DNA of 64,000 bases, taken from the NCBI RefSeq assembly GCF_030209355.1, contig NZ_JARVSF010000029.1, positions 1 through 64,000 of the forward strand. The letters are read 5' to 3'. The DNA is from Pseudarthrobacter sp. fls2-241-R2A-127 (lineage in GTDB: Bacteria; Actinomycetota; Actinomycetes; Actinomycetales; Micrococcaceae). Shown here in pieces: positions 41,516 to 49,638 of the stretch (positions are counted from its first letter, which is position 1; each line of letters begins with the position of its first letter). A program made the position numbers and the translations under genes. The notes beneath the pieces were generated by a model that saw only the letters and a program-made list of their open reading frames with translations, was not told where the DNA came from and did no database searches.

Positions 41516-41927
41516 CCAGTACCGGGCAGTGCGCATGGTGGATGGTCTGGTGCGAAACGGAACCCAGCATCATTCCGGTGAATCCGCCATGGCCGCGCGA
41601 GCCCACCGCTATGAGGTCGGCGTCCCGGGACGCGTCGATGAGCGCCGATGCCGGGTTTCCTTCCACGATGCGGCCGGTGATGGCCACGCCCTGGTCTTTG
41701 ACGCGTTCCAGCTCCGCCTCCAGGATCGCCTGCGCGTCTTTCTCAAAGATCTCGTAATCCCAGGCGGTGCCGAGGGCATCACTGACGTAGGGGAAGTTCC
41801 AGGCGGTCACGGCCTGCACCTCGCCCTGCCGCAGCCTGGACTCCTGCACGGCCCAGTCCATGGCGGCCCGGGACTGCTCCGATCCGTCCACCCCCACCAC
41901 GATCTTGTATTTTCCGTTACCAGCCAC
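41490..41927 (-). CDS. Universal stress protein (UspA family)
   Basis: With the GTG at 41927 (MAGNGKYKIVVGVDGSEQ) this is a 145-residue single Usp domain of normal family length. A TTG at 41972 has a better-placed GGAGG and would add 15 residues, so the start is not settled. The N-terminal strand IVVGVDGSEQSRAAMDWAV and the C-terminal nucleotide-binding motif are both present. The latter reads LIAVGSRGHGGFTGMMLGSV with SHQTIHHAHCPVLVI, that is G-2x-G-9x-G-(S/T), which places it among the ATP-binding Usp proteins. It is cytoplasmic and often induced by starvation or hypoxia. The neighbours give no specific role. Confidence 0.92.
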   Translation of the reverse strand: MAGNGKYKIVVGVDGSEQSRAAMDWAVQESRLRQGEVQAVTAWNFPYVSDALGTAWDYEIFEKDAQAILEAELERVKDQGVAITGRIVEGNPASALIDASRDADLIAVGSRGHGGFTGMMLGSVSHQTIHHAHCPVLVIREPGGD

Positions 41928-42022
41928 TGCTCCCCGCTTCCCCGCCGGCGTTCCTGGTGCCGGGACAATCAAGTTGACCGCCTCCAGCCATTTCCTGCCT
42001 AGGGGCAAAGGTCCTCCAGGCC

Positions 42023-42754
42023 CTAGAGGTGCCGGAGGTAGCGTTCGGGCGAGTCCAGGAACGCCCGCCAGTTCGCCACCAGCTCCAGGTCGGCCCAGGA
42101 TCTGGACCGCAACCCCCACGGCCCCACTTCCAGGATGGTGGCGCCGGGCAAGGCAGCCAGCAACGGCGAATGGGTGGACATGATCACCTGGGACCCGCCG
42201 CCGGCCAACAGCTCCTTCAGGACGGATAAGAGGCTCAGGCAGCCGCTGAAGGACAGCGCGGATTCCGGTTCGTCCAGGACCCAGAGCCCGGCCCCGGAAA
42301 AACGGTCCGCTGCCAGCTGCAGGAAGGATTCGCCATGGGACATGTCATGGAAGGGGATGTCCGGCGCAAACCTTCTGGGGTTCTCCTCCAGATACGTGTA
42401 CAGCCCGTGCATGGTCTCGGCGCGGAGGAAGTAGCCCCGCCGGGTGGCGCCGGCGTTCCGGACCAGCTGCAGGTGGTCCCCCAGGACTGATTCGGTGGGC
42501 CTGGTGGTGTGCCTGGCGCCTGTTGAGCCGCCCTCCGGGGAGAGGCCGTACGCCAGCGCGACAGCCTCCACCACCGTGGATTTTCCCGAGCCGTTCTCTC
42601 CCACCAGGATGGTGGCCGGGCCCAGGTCCAGCCCCTGGTTGAGGATCTGGGCCACCGGTGGCAGCGCGGCCGGCCACCGGGAGCGGTCCAGGACGTTTGA
42701 GGGGTCCTCTGCCAGCCGCCGGACCGGGTAGGTGCGCAGGGCCATGGGCCCCAT
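42023..42754 (-). CDS. AAA-family ATPase, ABC-like (AAA_21 type)
   Basis: This 243-residue soluble ATPase has Walker A GENGSGKSTVVEAVALAYG (from about residue 52), a Q-loop region and the ABC-type Walker B LWVLDEPESALS. The signature-like segment MSHGESFLQL lies near residue 140 and the switch His in IMSTHSPLLAAL near 200. This is the pattern of small stand-alone ATPases related to RecF/SMC heads and to ATPases of defence or DNA-repair systems. No nuclease or other partner is encoded next to it, so I make no claim about defence. The start can be ATG 42754 or 42745. It overlaps no neighbour. Confidence 0.85.
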   Translation of the reverse strand: MGPMALRTYPVRRLAEDPSNVLDRSRWPAALPPVAQILNQGLDLGPATILVGENGSGKSTVVEAVALAYGLSPEGGSTGARHTTRPTESVLGDHLQLVRNAGATRRGYFLRAETMHGLYTYLEENPRRFAPDIPFHDMSHGESFLQLAADRFSGAGLWVLDEPESALSFSGCLSLLSVLKELLAGGGSQVIMSTHSPLLAALPGATILEVGPWGLRSRSWADLELVANWRAFLDSPERYLRHL

Positions 42755-42850
42755 TCTTGCAGGAAAAGTTTCTACCCAGCGTCACCCATCCATTTCGGGC
42801 TCCGCTCCGAATCGAACGGGAAGAGGTGTACCAAAGGCTAGGACGGGACT

Positions 42851-43147
42851 ATGGATGCCGTGGACCAGCAAGCCCTGACGGGGGCTGTCATTAAGGAGCA
42901 AGGGCTGGACATCGGGCAGTTGTGGCTCGAGTTCGTGGGGCTTGGCGGCGACGCCTCAGAACAGCTCATCCGGGCGTACTGCGCCGGCGAGGCGGCCTTG
43001 TCCGCGAAGGAGCGGGACGCCCTGGCGTTGGCTGTCAATGAGCACTGCGCAGCCCGGGGCCTTCCGCTCCGGGCGCCCCTGAGCAGTTCCGCCCTGCTCC
43101 TCCTGCAAAACCGGAAGGACTCCCAGCCGGGAGGCCTGCACGGCTAA
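42851..43147 (+). CDS. Small hypothetical protein
   Basis: This 98-residue soluble, mainly helical protein starts at ATG (MDAVDQQALTGAVIKEQG). The middle part (SEQLIRAYCAGEAALSAKER, LALAVNEHCAAR) suggests a helical bundle; the C-terminus is polar. No known family, signal peptide or membrane segment. It is 50 bases upstream of the carboxylesterase on the same strand and may share its promoter. Similar short proteins occur in related actinobacteria as far as I recall, but without function. Confidence 0.6.
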   Translation: MDAVDQQALTGAVIKEQGLDIGQLWLEFVGLGGDASEQLIRAYCAGEAALSAKERDALALAVNEHCAARGLPLRAPLSSSALLLLQNRKDSQPGGLHG

Positions 43148-43197
43148 GCAGGGCCCTGACGCCGCCTGGGCTTCGGCCACGACGTAACCTGTCAACC

Positions 43198-44754
43198 ATG
43201 ACCTTCCTCTCCACCCCCGCCGGTTCCATCCGCGGCGCCTCGCTTGGGGCTGACGGGACCACCGTCCACCGGTTCCTTGGCATCCCGTATGCCGGGCCGC
43301 CGTCGGGCGCCAACCGCTTCCGCCCACCCGTACCCGTGGAGCAGTGGGACGGAGTCCTGGACTGCACCGCAGCCGGGCCTGCGGCACCGCAAAACCCGGA
43401 ATCCCCGGCACCTCCGGGGGCCGTGCCCCGGAGATGGAGCGAGGACGGCTGCCTGAACCTGAACGTCTGGACGCCTGGAACGGGCAGCCCGGCAATGCCG
43501 GTGATGGTTTGGATCCACGGCGGCGCCTACCTGCTGGGCGCCAACAGCGACGCCAGGTACGACGGCGCCAGGCTCGCCGCCGCGGCGGGCGCGGTGGTGG
43601 TGTCCATCAATTACCGGCTGGGCGCGCTCGGCTTCCTGCACTTGGCGGACCTGCTGGGCGAGGGCTATGAAGACTCGGGAAACCTCGCCCTGCTGGACCA
43701 GCTGGAGGCCCTTCGCTGGGTCCGCCGCAACATCGGCGCCTTCGGCGGCGACCCGGAGAACGTGACCATCTTCGGCGAGTCGGCAGGAGCCGCGGCAATT
43801 GGCACCCTGCTGGGGATGCCGGCGTCGGAAGGGCTGTTCCGCCGGGCCATCATGCAGAGCGGAACGGCCGAGCGGTACCGCCAACCGGAGGAATCCGCGC
43901 GGGTCAGCGCCGCGTTCCTTGAACTGTGCGGGCTGGCCCCTTCATCCGCAGCAGGGCTCCTCACCCTCCCGGTGGAACAGTTGCTGGCGGCACAAAAGGA
44001 CCTCGAGAAGCGTTTCGCCGCGGCGTCCTATGCCGTCCCGCTGCCCTTCCAACCCACGCTGGGGACGCCGTCATTGCCGGTGCCGCCGCTGGACGCCGTC
44101 CGGAGCGGGGTGAACAGCGGTGTCGACCTGCTGATCGGAACCAACCTCAACGAGGGCTCGTTTGCCGTGGAGATGCGCCCACCTTCTCCGGCCGACCCCG
44201 GCTACCCGGAGCGCGCCGCCGCAGTCCTGGCCGGGGCAGGGGTAACCGCCACCCATGCCGCCGGCTACACGGCCGCACTCATCCAGGAGCTCCAGCGGGA
44301 ACCGGACGGCAAGGAACTCCTGGAATCCGCCATCGCCGACTCCCTTTACCGGCAGCCCAGCAACCGGCTCCTGGCTGCCCGCCGCGGAGCCGCGCACGCC
44401 GGAGCCGAGGGGAAGAACTTTGCCTACCTGTTCACGTGGCGCAGCCCGGCCATGGGCGGCAAGCTTGGTGCGTGCCATGCGCTGGAGATCCCGTTCGTCT
44501 TCCGGCACCTGGACGCGCCGGAAGCCGCCTTCCTCACCCGGGGCCGGGCCCCGGGTGAGCTCGGCGAAGCCATGAGCGGGGCGTGGGCGTCCTTTGCGCG
44601 GACAGGATCACCGGGCACGGCACAGCTCGCGTGGCCCGAGTACGGGCAGGAACACAGCACCATGGTGTTCGACGACGAGACGCGCCTTGAGGCCGACCCG
44701 CGCGGCGGGATACGCGCGTTCTTTGAGTCCGTCAGCCCGCTGCCAACGCGTTGA
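43198..44754 (+). CDS. Type-B carboxylesterase
   Basis: This 518-residue esterase has the para-nitrobenzyl-esterase/carboxylesterase-B layout. FLGIPYAGPPSGANRFRPP opens it, the oxyanion hole is HGGAY near residue 108 and the nucleophile is Ser195 in FGESAGAAAIG. The acid Glu lies in LIGTNLNEGSF near residue 313 and the His in GACHALEIPFVF near 423. It has no signal peptide and should hydrolyse small aromatic or aliphatic esters in the cytoplasm. Its 3' end overlaps the convergent SRPBCC gene by 23 bases. It is not obviously part of the glycoside locus. Confidence 0.92.
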   Translation: MTFLSTPAGSIRGASLGADGTTVHRFLGIPYAGPPSGANRFRPPVPVEQWDGVLDCTAAGPAAPQNPESPAPPGAVPRRWSEDGCLNLNVWTPGTGSPAMPVMVWIHGGAYLLGANSDARYDGARLAAAAGAVVVSINYRLGALGFLHLADLLGEGYEDSGNLALLDQLEALRWVRRNIGAFGGDPENVTIFGESAGAAAIGTLLGMPASEGLFRRAIMQSGTAERYRQPEESARVSAAFLELCGLAPSSAAGLLTLPVEQLLAAQKDLEKRFAAASYAVPLPFQPTLGTPSLPVPPLDAVRSGVNSGVDLLIGTNLNEGSFAVEMRPPSPADPGYPERAAAVLAGAGVTATHAAGYTAALIQELQREPDGKELLESAIADSLYRQPSNRLLAARRGAAHAGAEGKNFAYLFTWRSPAMGGKLGACHALEIPFVFRHLDAPEAAFLTRGRAPGELGEAMSGAWASFARTGSPGTAQLAWPEYGQEHSTMVFDDETRLEADPRGGIRAFFESVSPLPTR

Positions 44755-45172
44755 GCGTGTCCCGGATGCCGTTCAGCGCGGGGTCGCGCAGTGAATTAAA
44801 GGCGGGCTTCAGCAGCGGCTGGATGATCTTGGCGGGTCCGTTGATGCTGAACTCGGCGGTGTAGGTGACCACCGAACCGGCCCCGCCGGGGCTGACGTCG
44901 ATCGAGTCGTACGAGGTGACGGTCTTGTTTTCGCCCCGGAGCTTGATGTGGTTCTGCGAGAGCTCGATGACCTCGTAGGTCAGGGCCTGGCGTTTGCCGC
45001 GGAACTCGGATTCGGCGTGGTACTTGTGCCCCACAGCCACCGGTCCCGGCGTGATCTTGTCCATGACAGGAGTATTGGGGTCCCATGCGCTGGTGTTCTC
45101 GAACTCACTGAGGAAGGCGAATGCCTTCTCCGCGGACAGGTTGGTTTCCACACTTCCGGTGACTGTGATCAT
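44732..45172 (-). CDS. SRPBCC-fold protein, CoxG-like
   Basis: The ATG at 45172 (MITVTGSVETNLSAEKAFAF) gives 146 residues; the longer frame upstream has no coding character. The domain is a START/SRPBCC fold with the usual N-terminal strand and helix (AEKAFAFLSEFENTSAWDPN) and a C-terminal long helix (PLLKPAFNSLRDPALNGIRD). Such proteins bind hydrophobic ligands; in actinobacteria they occur as polyketide-cyclase-like or CoxG-like lipid-handling proteins. No partner is suggested. The gene is convergent with the carboxylesterase, overlapping by 23 bases. Confidence 0.82.
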   Translation of the reverse strand: MITVTGSVETNLSAEKAFAFLSEFENTSAWDPNTPVMDKITPGPVAVGHKYHAESEFRGKRQALTYEVIELSQNHIKLRGENKTVTSYDSIDVSPGGAGSVVTYTAEFSINGPAKIIQPLLKPAFNSLRDPALNGIRDTLNALAAG

Positions 45173-45272
45173 CACCCCAGTGTAGGAGTACCACGGAGCC
45201 AGATGGCGGCCATTTTGCGGTGCGGCCCCGGGTGGTCCCGGCCTGCGGGCCACGCCGGGACCGCCGCCCCGG

Positions 45273-46913
45273 CTACCGGGCGGCCGCCACCGAAAGATGC
45301 TGTGGCTGGCCGGCGACGACCGTGGCGAGTACTCGCCCCATCGCCAGGTCATCGGGTGCCGCCGTCAGCGGGTCAACATCGAAGACCGTGAAATCGGCGC
45401 GTTTGCCCACAGCGACGGAGCCGGCGACCTGCCACTCCCCCGCAGCCTTGGCCGCATGGGAGGTGTAGCCCTCCAGTGCCTGCCTGGCGCTGAGGGCCTG
45501 GCCCGGCACGATCGGCTGTTCCTGCGGGTGCCCGGACCGGCGTCGCAACTGTGCGTCGGCCAGGATCGGCAGCGGTTCAAACGGCGCCACGGGCCAGTCG
45601 GAACCGAGTGCAAGCGATACGCCCGCGGCCCGCAGGTCGGCGCACCGCCAGCCGCGGTCCGCTCGTTCCTTTCCCAGTCGGCGCGACCAGTTGTCGGTCT
45701 GGTCCGCGCGCGAATAGTGCGTACAGTGGCTGGGCTGCATGCTCGCGATCAGGCCCGACTCCGCGAACCGCCCGATCAGGGGGTCCGGGACGGTTTCGAT
45801 GTGTTCAATCCGGTGCGGAGCCCGCGGCAGGCCGGCCGGAAGGGCCTCAAAGGCAGCGAGGACGGCCGCCACGCCGGCGTCGCCGATGGCATGGGTGGCC
45901 GTGGGAATCCCCCGGCCGGCAAAGAACCGGATGGCCCGTGCGTACTCCGCCGGGCTCGGCCAAAAGGGTGCCGTGGACTGTCCCTGGCTGTCCGGTTCGA
46001 ACAGCCAGGCAGTGCCGTTGTCCACGGTACCGTCAACAAACAGTTTGATGCCGGCCACTTCCCACCGGTTCCCGCGCACCGTCCCCACCTGTGCTGCGAG
46101 GCGCCGCCAGTCCTCCTCGCGGCTGCCGGGCATGCACCAGGGTGAAATGCGCACGCGCAGCGGCAGTCCACCGTCATCCTGTCCGCTTTCGAGTGCGGCC
46201 AGGAGCTCCAGGGTTTCCCCGCCGCAGTCCATGATGTGGATGCCCGTCAGGCCTGCCCTGGAAAACCCCGCAAAGACCTCGGCCAGCCGCTGCTTCCGCT
46301 CCTCGAACGTTTCCGCGGGCATGTGCGCCAGGACAAGGTCGAGTGCGGCGGCCTCGAGCAGCAGGCCGGTGGGCTTGCCGCTGCCGTCGCAGACCACTTC
46401 GGCGGCCTGGTCGAATTCGCGCGGCCCGGTGACGCCGGCAATGTCCAGTGCCGCGCTGCTGGCGAGCGCCGAGTGGGCATCGAACAGCCGCAGCAGGGCC
46501 GGCCGGCCGCCCACTACGTCGTCGATCAGTTCACGGTGGGGCTGTGCTGAGCCAAAGGCGTTCGGGTCAAGGCCCCAGGCACGGACCCATTCCCCGGCCG
46601 GGGTTGCGACCGTTTCCGCCCGCAGCAGGGCGCGGACGGTGGCGAGATCGGCCACACCCGAAAGATCGCAGCCCCGGGTCATGTCCAGCCCCATGACGGG
46701 GTGGACATGGCAGTCCACCAGGCCCGGGGTAAGCACGGCGTCCCCGAAATCGATGAGGTTCACGGCCTTTCCCCAGCCTTCCGCTTCCTTCCGGGTCCCG
46801 ATGGCTTCAATCAGGCCGCCCCGTATGGCCACGGCCTGCGGGGCCGGCCCGGCGGAGTCTTCCGGGTCCATGGTGTGGATGGTGCCGGCAAGGATGATGA
46901 GGTCAGGATTCAT
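45273..46913 (-). CDS. Amidohydrolase of the YtcJ type (Amidohydro_3)
   Basis: The ATG at 46913 (MNPDLIILAGTIHTMDPEDS) gives 546 residues and overlaps the upstream permease stop. The metal-binding HxH is in GLVDCHVHPVMGLD near residue 75, and the C-terminal metal Asp in LALGSDWPVAPFEPL near 445. A His pair is found in ATHAIGDAGV near 355. YtcJ-like enzymes hydrolyse amides or N-formyl compounds with unclear natural substrates. Its coupling to an APC permease suggests an imported amide or amino-acid derivative. The pair is controlled by the divergent TetR gene. Confidence 0.88.
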   Translation of the reverse strand: MNPDLIILAGTIHTMDPEDSAGPAPQAVAIRGGLIEAIGTRKEAEGWGKAVNLIDFGDAVLTPGLVDCHVHPVMGLDMTRGCDLSGVADLATVRALLRAETVATPAGEWVRAWGLDPNAFGSAQPHRELIDDVVGGRPALLRLFDAHSALASSAALDIAGVTGPREFDQAAEVVCDGSGKPTGLLLEAAALDLVLAHMPAETFEERKQRLAEVFAGFSRAGLTGIHIMDCGGETLELLAALESGQDDGGLPLRVRISPWCMPGSREEDWRRLAAQVGTVRGNRWEVAGIKLFVDGTVDNGTAWLFEPDSQGQSTAPFWPSPAEYARAIRFFAGRGIPTATHAIGDAGVAAVLAAFEALPAGLPRAPHRIEHIETVPDPLIGRFAESGLIASMQPSHCTHYSRADQTDNWSRRLGKERADRGWRCADLRAAGVSLALGSDWPVAPFEPLPILADAQLRRRSGHPQEQPIVPGQALSARQALEGYTSHAAKAAGEWQVAGSVAVGKRADFTVFDVDPLTAAPDDLAMGRVLATVVAGQPQHLSVAAAR

Positions 46914-48360
46914 GGGTTTCAAAGCTTCCAATGCGGTTGAAGGTGCCGGGGCGGCGGCGGCGCAGCCAGCGGGCGGCCAGCAGTCCGCCGGCGAAGACCA
47001 CAGGCGTGACGAGGATCAAGATTGTGTTGGTCAAGGCGTCGGCCGCGGTGAGGAGCTCGATGTTCAGTGCGATGAGCAGGACGACGCCGAAAAGCAGGAC
47101 GGCCGAGACGAGGCTGAGCGGGGCCAGGAGTTTATTGGCGGCCGCGAGCGGGTTCCGGCGAAGGTACAGGAATGCTGCCACCGAAACCAGGCCTTGGAGG
47201 GCCACGATGCCGAAGATGCCGGGGGTGTTCACCCAGATGAGGAGCTGCTGGTAGGGATCCGCATTCAGGAGGGCGCAGATGGTGATCACGGCAGCCGCCA
47301 GCAGGCTCTGCAGCTGCCCGGCCCGGTGCGGGGACCGGAAACGGGAGTGGGTGCGGCCCAGGAAAGCGGGCAGGACGCCGTCTTTGGCGAGCATGTAGAC
47401 GTAGCGGTTGATGGCGTTGTGGAAGGCCAGTTGGGACGCGTAGACGCTGGTCACGATCAGGACGTACATCGCGGTCTCGGCCCAGGGCCCCACGTACTGC
47501 CCAATGGTCTGGAAGAACATTCCGCCGGACAGCTCCCCGGCGGCGGCAACCACCTGGTCCTCGCCGAAGGCCTGGATGACGGTCCAGACAATGAAGGCGT
47601 AGAAGGCGGACATGAACCCCACTGCGATGTACATGGCCCGCGGCACGGACTTGTCCGGGTTGCGGGCCTCGGCGCGGTAAAGCACGGTGGACTCAAATCC
47701 CATGAAGGCGGCAAAGCAGATGCCCAGGATCGCCAGGACACCGGGGCCGAAGGCCTGCTCCGGGCTGAAGGAGCCAAAGCTTATTCCGTGCGCCCCACCG
47801 CTGCCAAGGATGCCTGCGCCCATCACACCCAGGATGCCGGTCTCGGCGACAAGCAGGACGCCGAGCACTTTGGCGCCGACGTCGATCCCGCGGTACCCGA
47901 GGAACCAGACCGCCGCGACGGCTGCCAGGGCCACGGCGGGCCACGGGACATCGAGGCCAAAGAGGACTTGCAGCATGTCGTGGGTCTGTACGGCGAAGAG
48001 CCCGTATACGCCGATCTGGAGGCAGTTGTAGGAAATGATCGCCAGGATGGCCGAGGCCAGGCCCACGGTCTTGCCCAGGGAAATCGAAATGTACGTGTAG
48101 AAGCCACCGGAGGCTTTGACGTGCCGCGTCATGGCCATGAACCCAATGGCGAAGAGGGTCAGCACGATGCCGGCCAGGAGGTAGCCGGCCGGGGCGCCGA
48201 TGCCCGCTACTCCGATCGCCACCGGGGCTACGCCCGCCATCACTGTCAGGGGTGCTGCCGCCGAGATCACCAGGAAGGCGATGCCTCCGGTTCCCAGGGC
48301 ATTGCGTTTGAGCGCGCCGTCCGCGGACGGCGTCTTTGGCTTGGTTTTGGTCTCGGACAA
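46903..48360 (-). CDS. APC-family permease
   Basis: This 485-residue transporter starts at TTG behind AAAGGA. It has twelve hydrophobic segments and the APC N-terminal signature (GTGGIAFLVISAAAPLTVMA, then GVAPVAIGVAGIGAPAGY). The conserved loop before segment 7 reads MGFESTVLYRAEARNPDKSV, typical of amino-acid/polyamine carriers. It should import an amino acid, amine or amide by proton symport. The amidohydrolase follows directly, so the imported compound is probably its substrate. The divergent TetR gene and the palindrome at 48388-48408 show how it is regulated. Confidence 0.92.
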   Translation of the reverse strand: MSETKTKPKTPSADGALKRNALGTGGIAFLVISAAAPLTVMAGVAPVAIGVAGIGAPAGYLLAGIVLTLFAIGFMAMTRHVKASGGFYTYISISLGKTVGLASAILAIISYNCLQIGVYGLFAVQTHDMLQVLFGLDVPWPAVALAAVAAVWFLGYRGIDVGAKVLGVLLVAETGILGVMGAGILGSGGAHGISFGSFSPEQAFGPGVLAILGICFAAFMGFESTVLYRAEARNPDKSVPRAMYIAVGFMSAFYAFIVWTVIQAFGEDQVVAAAGELSGGMFFQTIGQYVGPWAETAMYVLIVTSVYASQLAFHNAINRYVYMLAKDGVLPAFLGRTHSRFRSPHRAGQLQSLLAAAVITICALLNADPYQQLLIWVNTPGIFGIVALQGLVSVAAFLYLRRNPLAAANKLLAPLSLVSAVLLFGVVLLIALNIELLTAADALTNTILILVTPVVFAGGLLAARWLRRRRPGTFNRIGSFETHES

Positions 48361-48387
48361 AGCTCGGTCCTTTCTTGGAAGCCCACT

Positions 48388-48408
48388 TAAACGAAAGGCT
48401 TTCGTTTA
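48388..48408. promoter_or_regulatory. Perfect TetR-type operator
   Basis: TAAACGAAAG (48388-48397) and CTTTCGTTTA (48399-48408) are perfect complements around a single G. It lies 28 bases before the permease start and 105 bases before the TetR gene, in the divergent gap. Confidence 0.85.
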
Positions 48409-48512
48409 GTATGAAACCAAGTGGCCTGGAGCACAACAGTTTTTTTGGCTGCGGCAGATATGTGACGGGGCAGTAGGCTGGAGCGGATGTCCGAACGCAG
48501 TCAGGAGAACCG

Positions 48513-49121
48513 ATGGGACGCCCCCTCCTCCCCTTGATTTCAGTGGAGGCCATCACCACGGCCGCACTGGAACTGGTCGATGAGAGCGGGGATTTCAGCT
48601 TCCCCAAGCTTGCCAAGCGGATCGGCGTCAGCCAGTCCTCGATCTACAACCACGTCAGCGGCCGGGACCAGATCCTGGAACTGCTGAGGCACCGGATCAT
48701 CACCGAGGAGCCGTATCCGCCGGTCGACCACCAGGACTGGGAAGCTGCCCTGCGGACACTGATCCGCACATACCGGGACGCGTTTGCCCGCCATCCGCGG
48801 CTGGCACCCCTGATGGTGCTGCAGTCCATCACCGATGCCGATGTCATCGGGCTGTATGAGGACCTTGCGCTGGCACTGGAAGCAGCCGGCTTCAAGGGGC
48901 GGGAGGTGGTGTCGGCCATTTCGACCATCGACAGCTTCGCCCTCGGGGCGGCGCTGGACCTCGCCGCCCCGGACGTTGTGTGGGATCCGCCGGAGGAGGG
49001 CTACCCCGCGCTCAAGCGCGCCCTGGGGTTCGCCGGGCCGCCCGCGGACCGCGGAAACCACGCCTTCGATTTTGGGCTGGACGTGATCATCGGCGGGCTG
49101 CGCGCGAAGCTGGGCGGCTGA
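48513..49121 (+). CDS. TetR/AcrR-family repressor
   Basis: This 202-residue regulator has an N-terminal HTH (residues about 8-55: ITTAALELVDESGDFSFPKL, AKRIGVSQSSIYNHV) and a helical ligand-binding part. The latter resembles TetR_C-type domains (YRDAFARHPRLAPLMVLQSI, DLALALEAAGFKGREVV). The ATG follows AGGAGAA. It is divergent from the APC permease and amidohydrolase genes, and the perfect 21-bp palindrome between them is the obvious operator. It should repress both the operon and itself until the transported compound, or a product of it, binds. Confidence 0.93.
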   Translation: MGRPLLPLISVEAITTAALELVDESGDFSFPKLAKRIGVSQSSIYNHVSGRDQILELLRHRIITEEPYPPVDHQDWEAALRTLIRTYRDAFARHPRLAPLMVLQSITDADVIGLYEDLALALEAAGFKGREVVSAISTIDSFALGAALDLAAPDVVWDPPEEGYPALKRALGFAGPPADRGNHAFDFGLDVIIGGLRAKLGG

Positions 49122-49150
49122 ACTCAGTCCAGCTTCGAAGCCGGGGCTGC

Positions 49151-49621
49151 TTAGCAGCCCTCGAAGTCGGTGAGGACCTTGACCTTGCCCGCGGAGGCCG
49201 ACGCCGGATCGAACGTGTAGCCGATCCATTCCCTGGCGAGGCGGCGGGCGAGTTCGATGCCCACCACGCGCTGGCCCATGGTGAGGACCTGGCAGTCATT
49301 GGAGAGGATGGACCGCTCCACCGAGAAGGAATCGTGGGCTGCGGTGGCGCGGATGCCGTCCACTTTGTTGGCGGCGATGGCAACGCCGATTCCGGTACCG
49401 CAGAACAGGATGGCCCGGTCAGCGGCGCCGTCCCGGATCATTTCCCCGGCAGTGATGCCCACGTACGGGTAGGGCCTGGTGAAGTCCTCCGGCGCATCGC
49501 TCCGGTTGACGCCGATGTCGATGACTTCGCTGACGCGCGGATCGTTCCGCAGGTCAGCCAGGACCTTGTCCTTATAGTCCACGCCCGCTTCATCGGCGCC
49601 CACAATGAGCCGCAGCCCCAT
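49151..49621 (-). CDS. RpiB/LacAB-family sugar-phosphate isomerase, DerI/EryI-like
   Basis: The ATG at 49621 has AAGGA seven bases upstream (MGLRLIVGADEAGVDYKDKV), giving 156 residues. An ATG at 49642, overlapping the kinase stop, is also possible. The RpiB fold is clear: GADEAGVDYKD, the active-site loop AILFCGTGIGVAIAANKVDG with the catalytic Cys, and the anion-binding VLTMGQRVVGIELARRL. In erythritol and threitol catabolism, RpiB-like enzymes (EryI, DerI) convert D-erythrulose-4-phosphate to D-erythrose-4-phosphate. Placement next to a DhaK-type kinase and a dehydrogenase supports such a C4 role over ribose-5-phosphate. It is the last gene of the minus-strand operon. Confidence 0.88.
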   Translation of the reverse strand: MGLRLIVGADEAGVDYKDKVLADLRNDPRVSEVIDIGVNRSDAPEDFTRPYPYVGITAGEMIRDGAADRAILFCGTGIGVAIAANKVDGIRATAAHDSFSVERSILSNDCQVLTMGQRVVGIELARRLAREWIGYTFDPASASAGKVKVLTDFEGC

Positions 49622-49638
49622 GGTGTTTCCTTCCGTTG

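Noticed and set aside
42023-42754. Part of an anti-phage defence system
   Set aside because: The AAA_21-type ATPase resembles such components, but no nuclease or other effector gene lies beside it.
45739-48390. Open frame of 883 codons on the plus strand
   Set aside because: It is antisense to the amidohydrolase and APC permease genes, which have clear family motifs. Its translation is low-complexity and has no recognisable domain; long antisense frames are common in GC-rich DNA.
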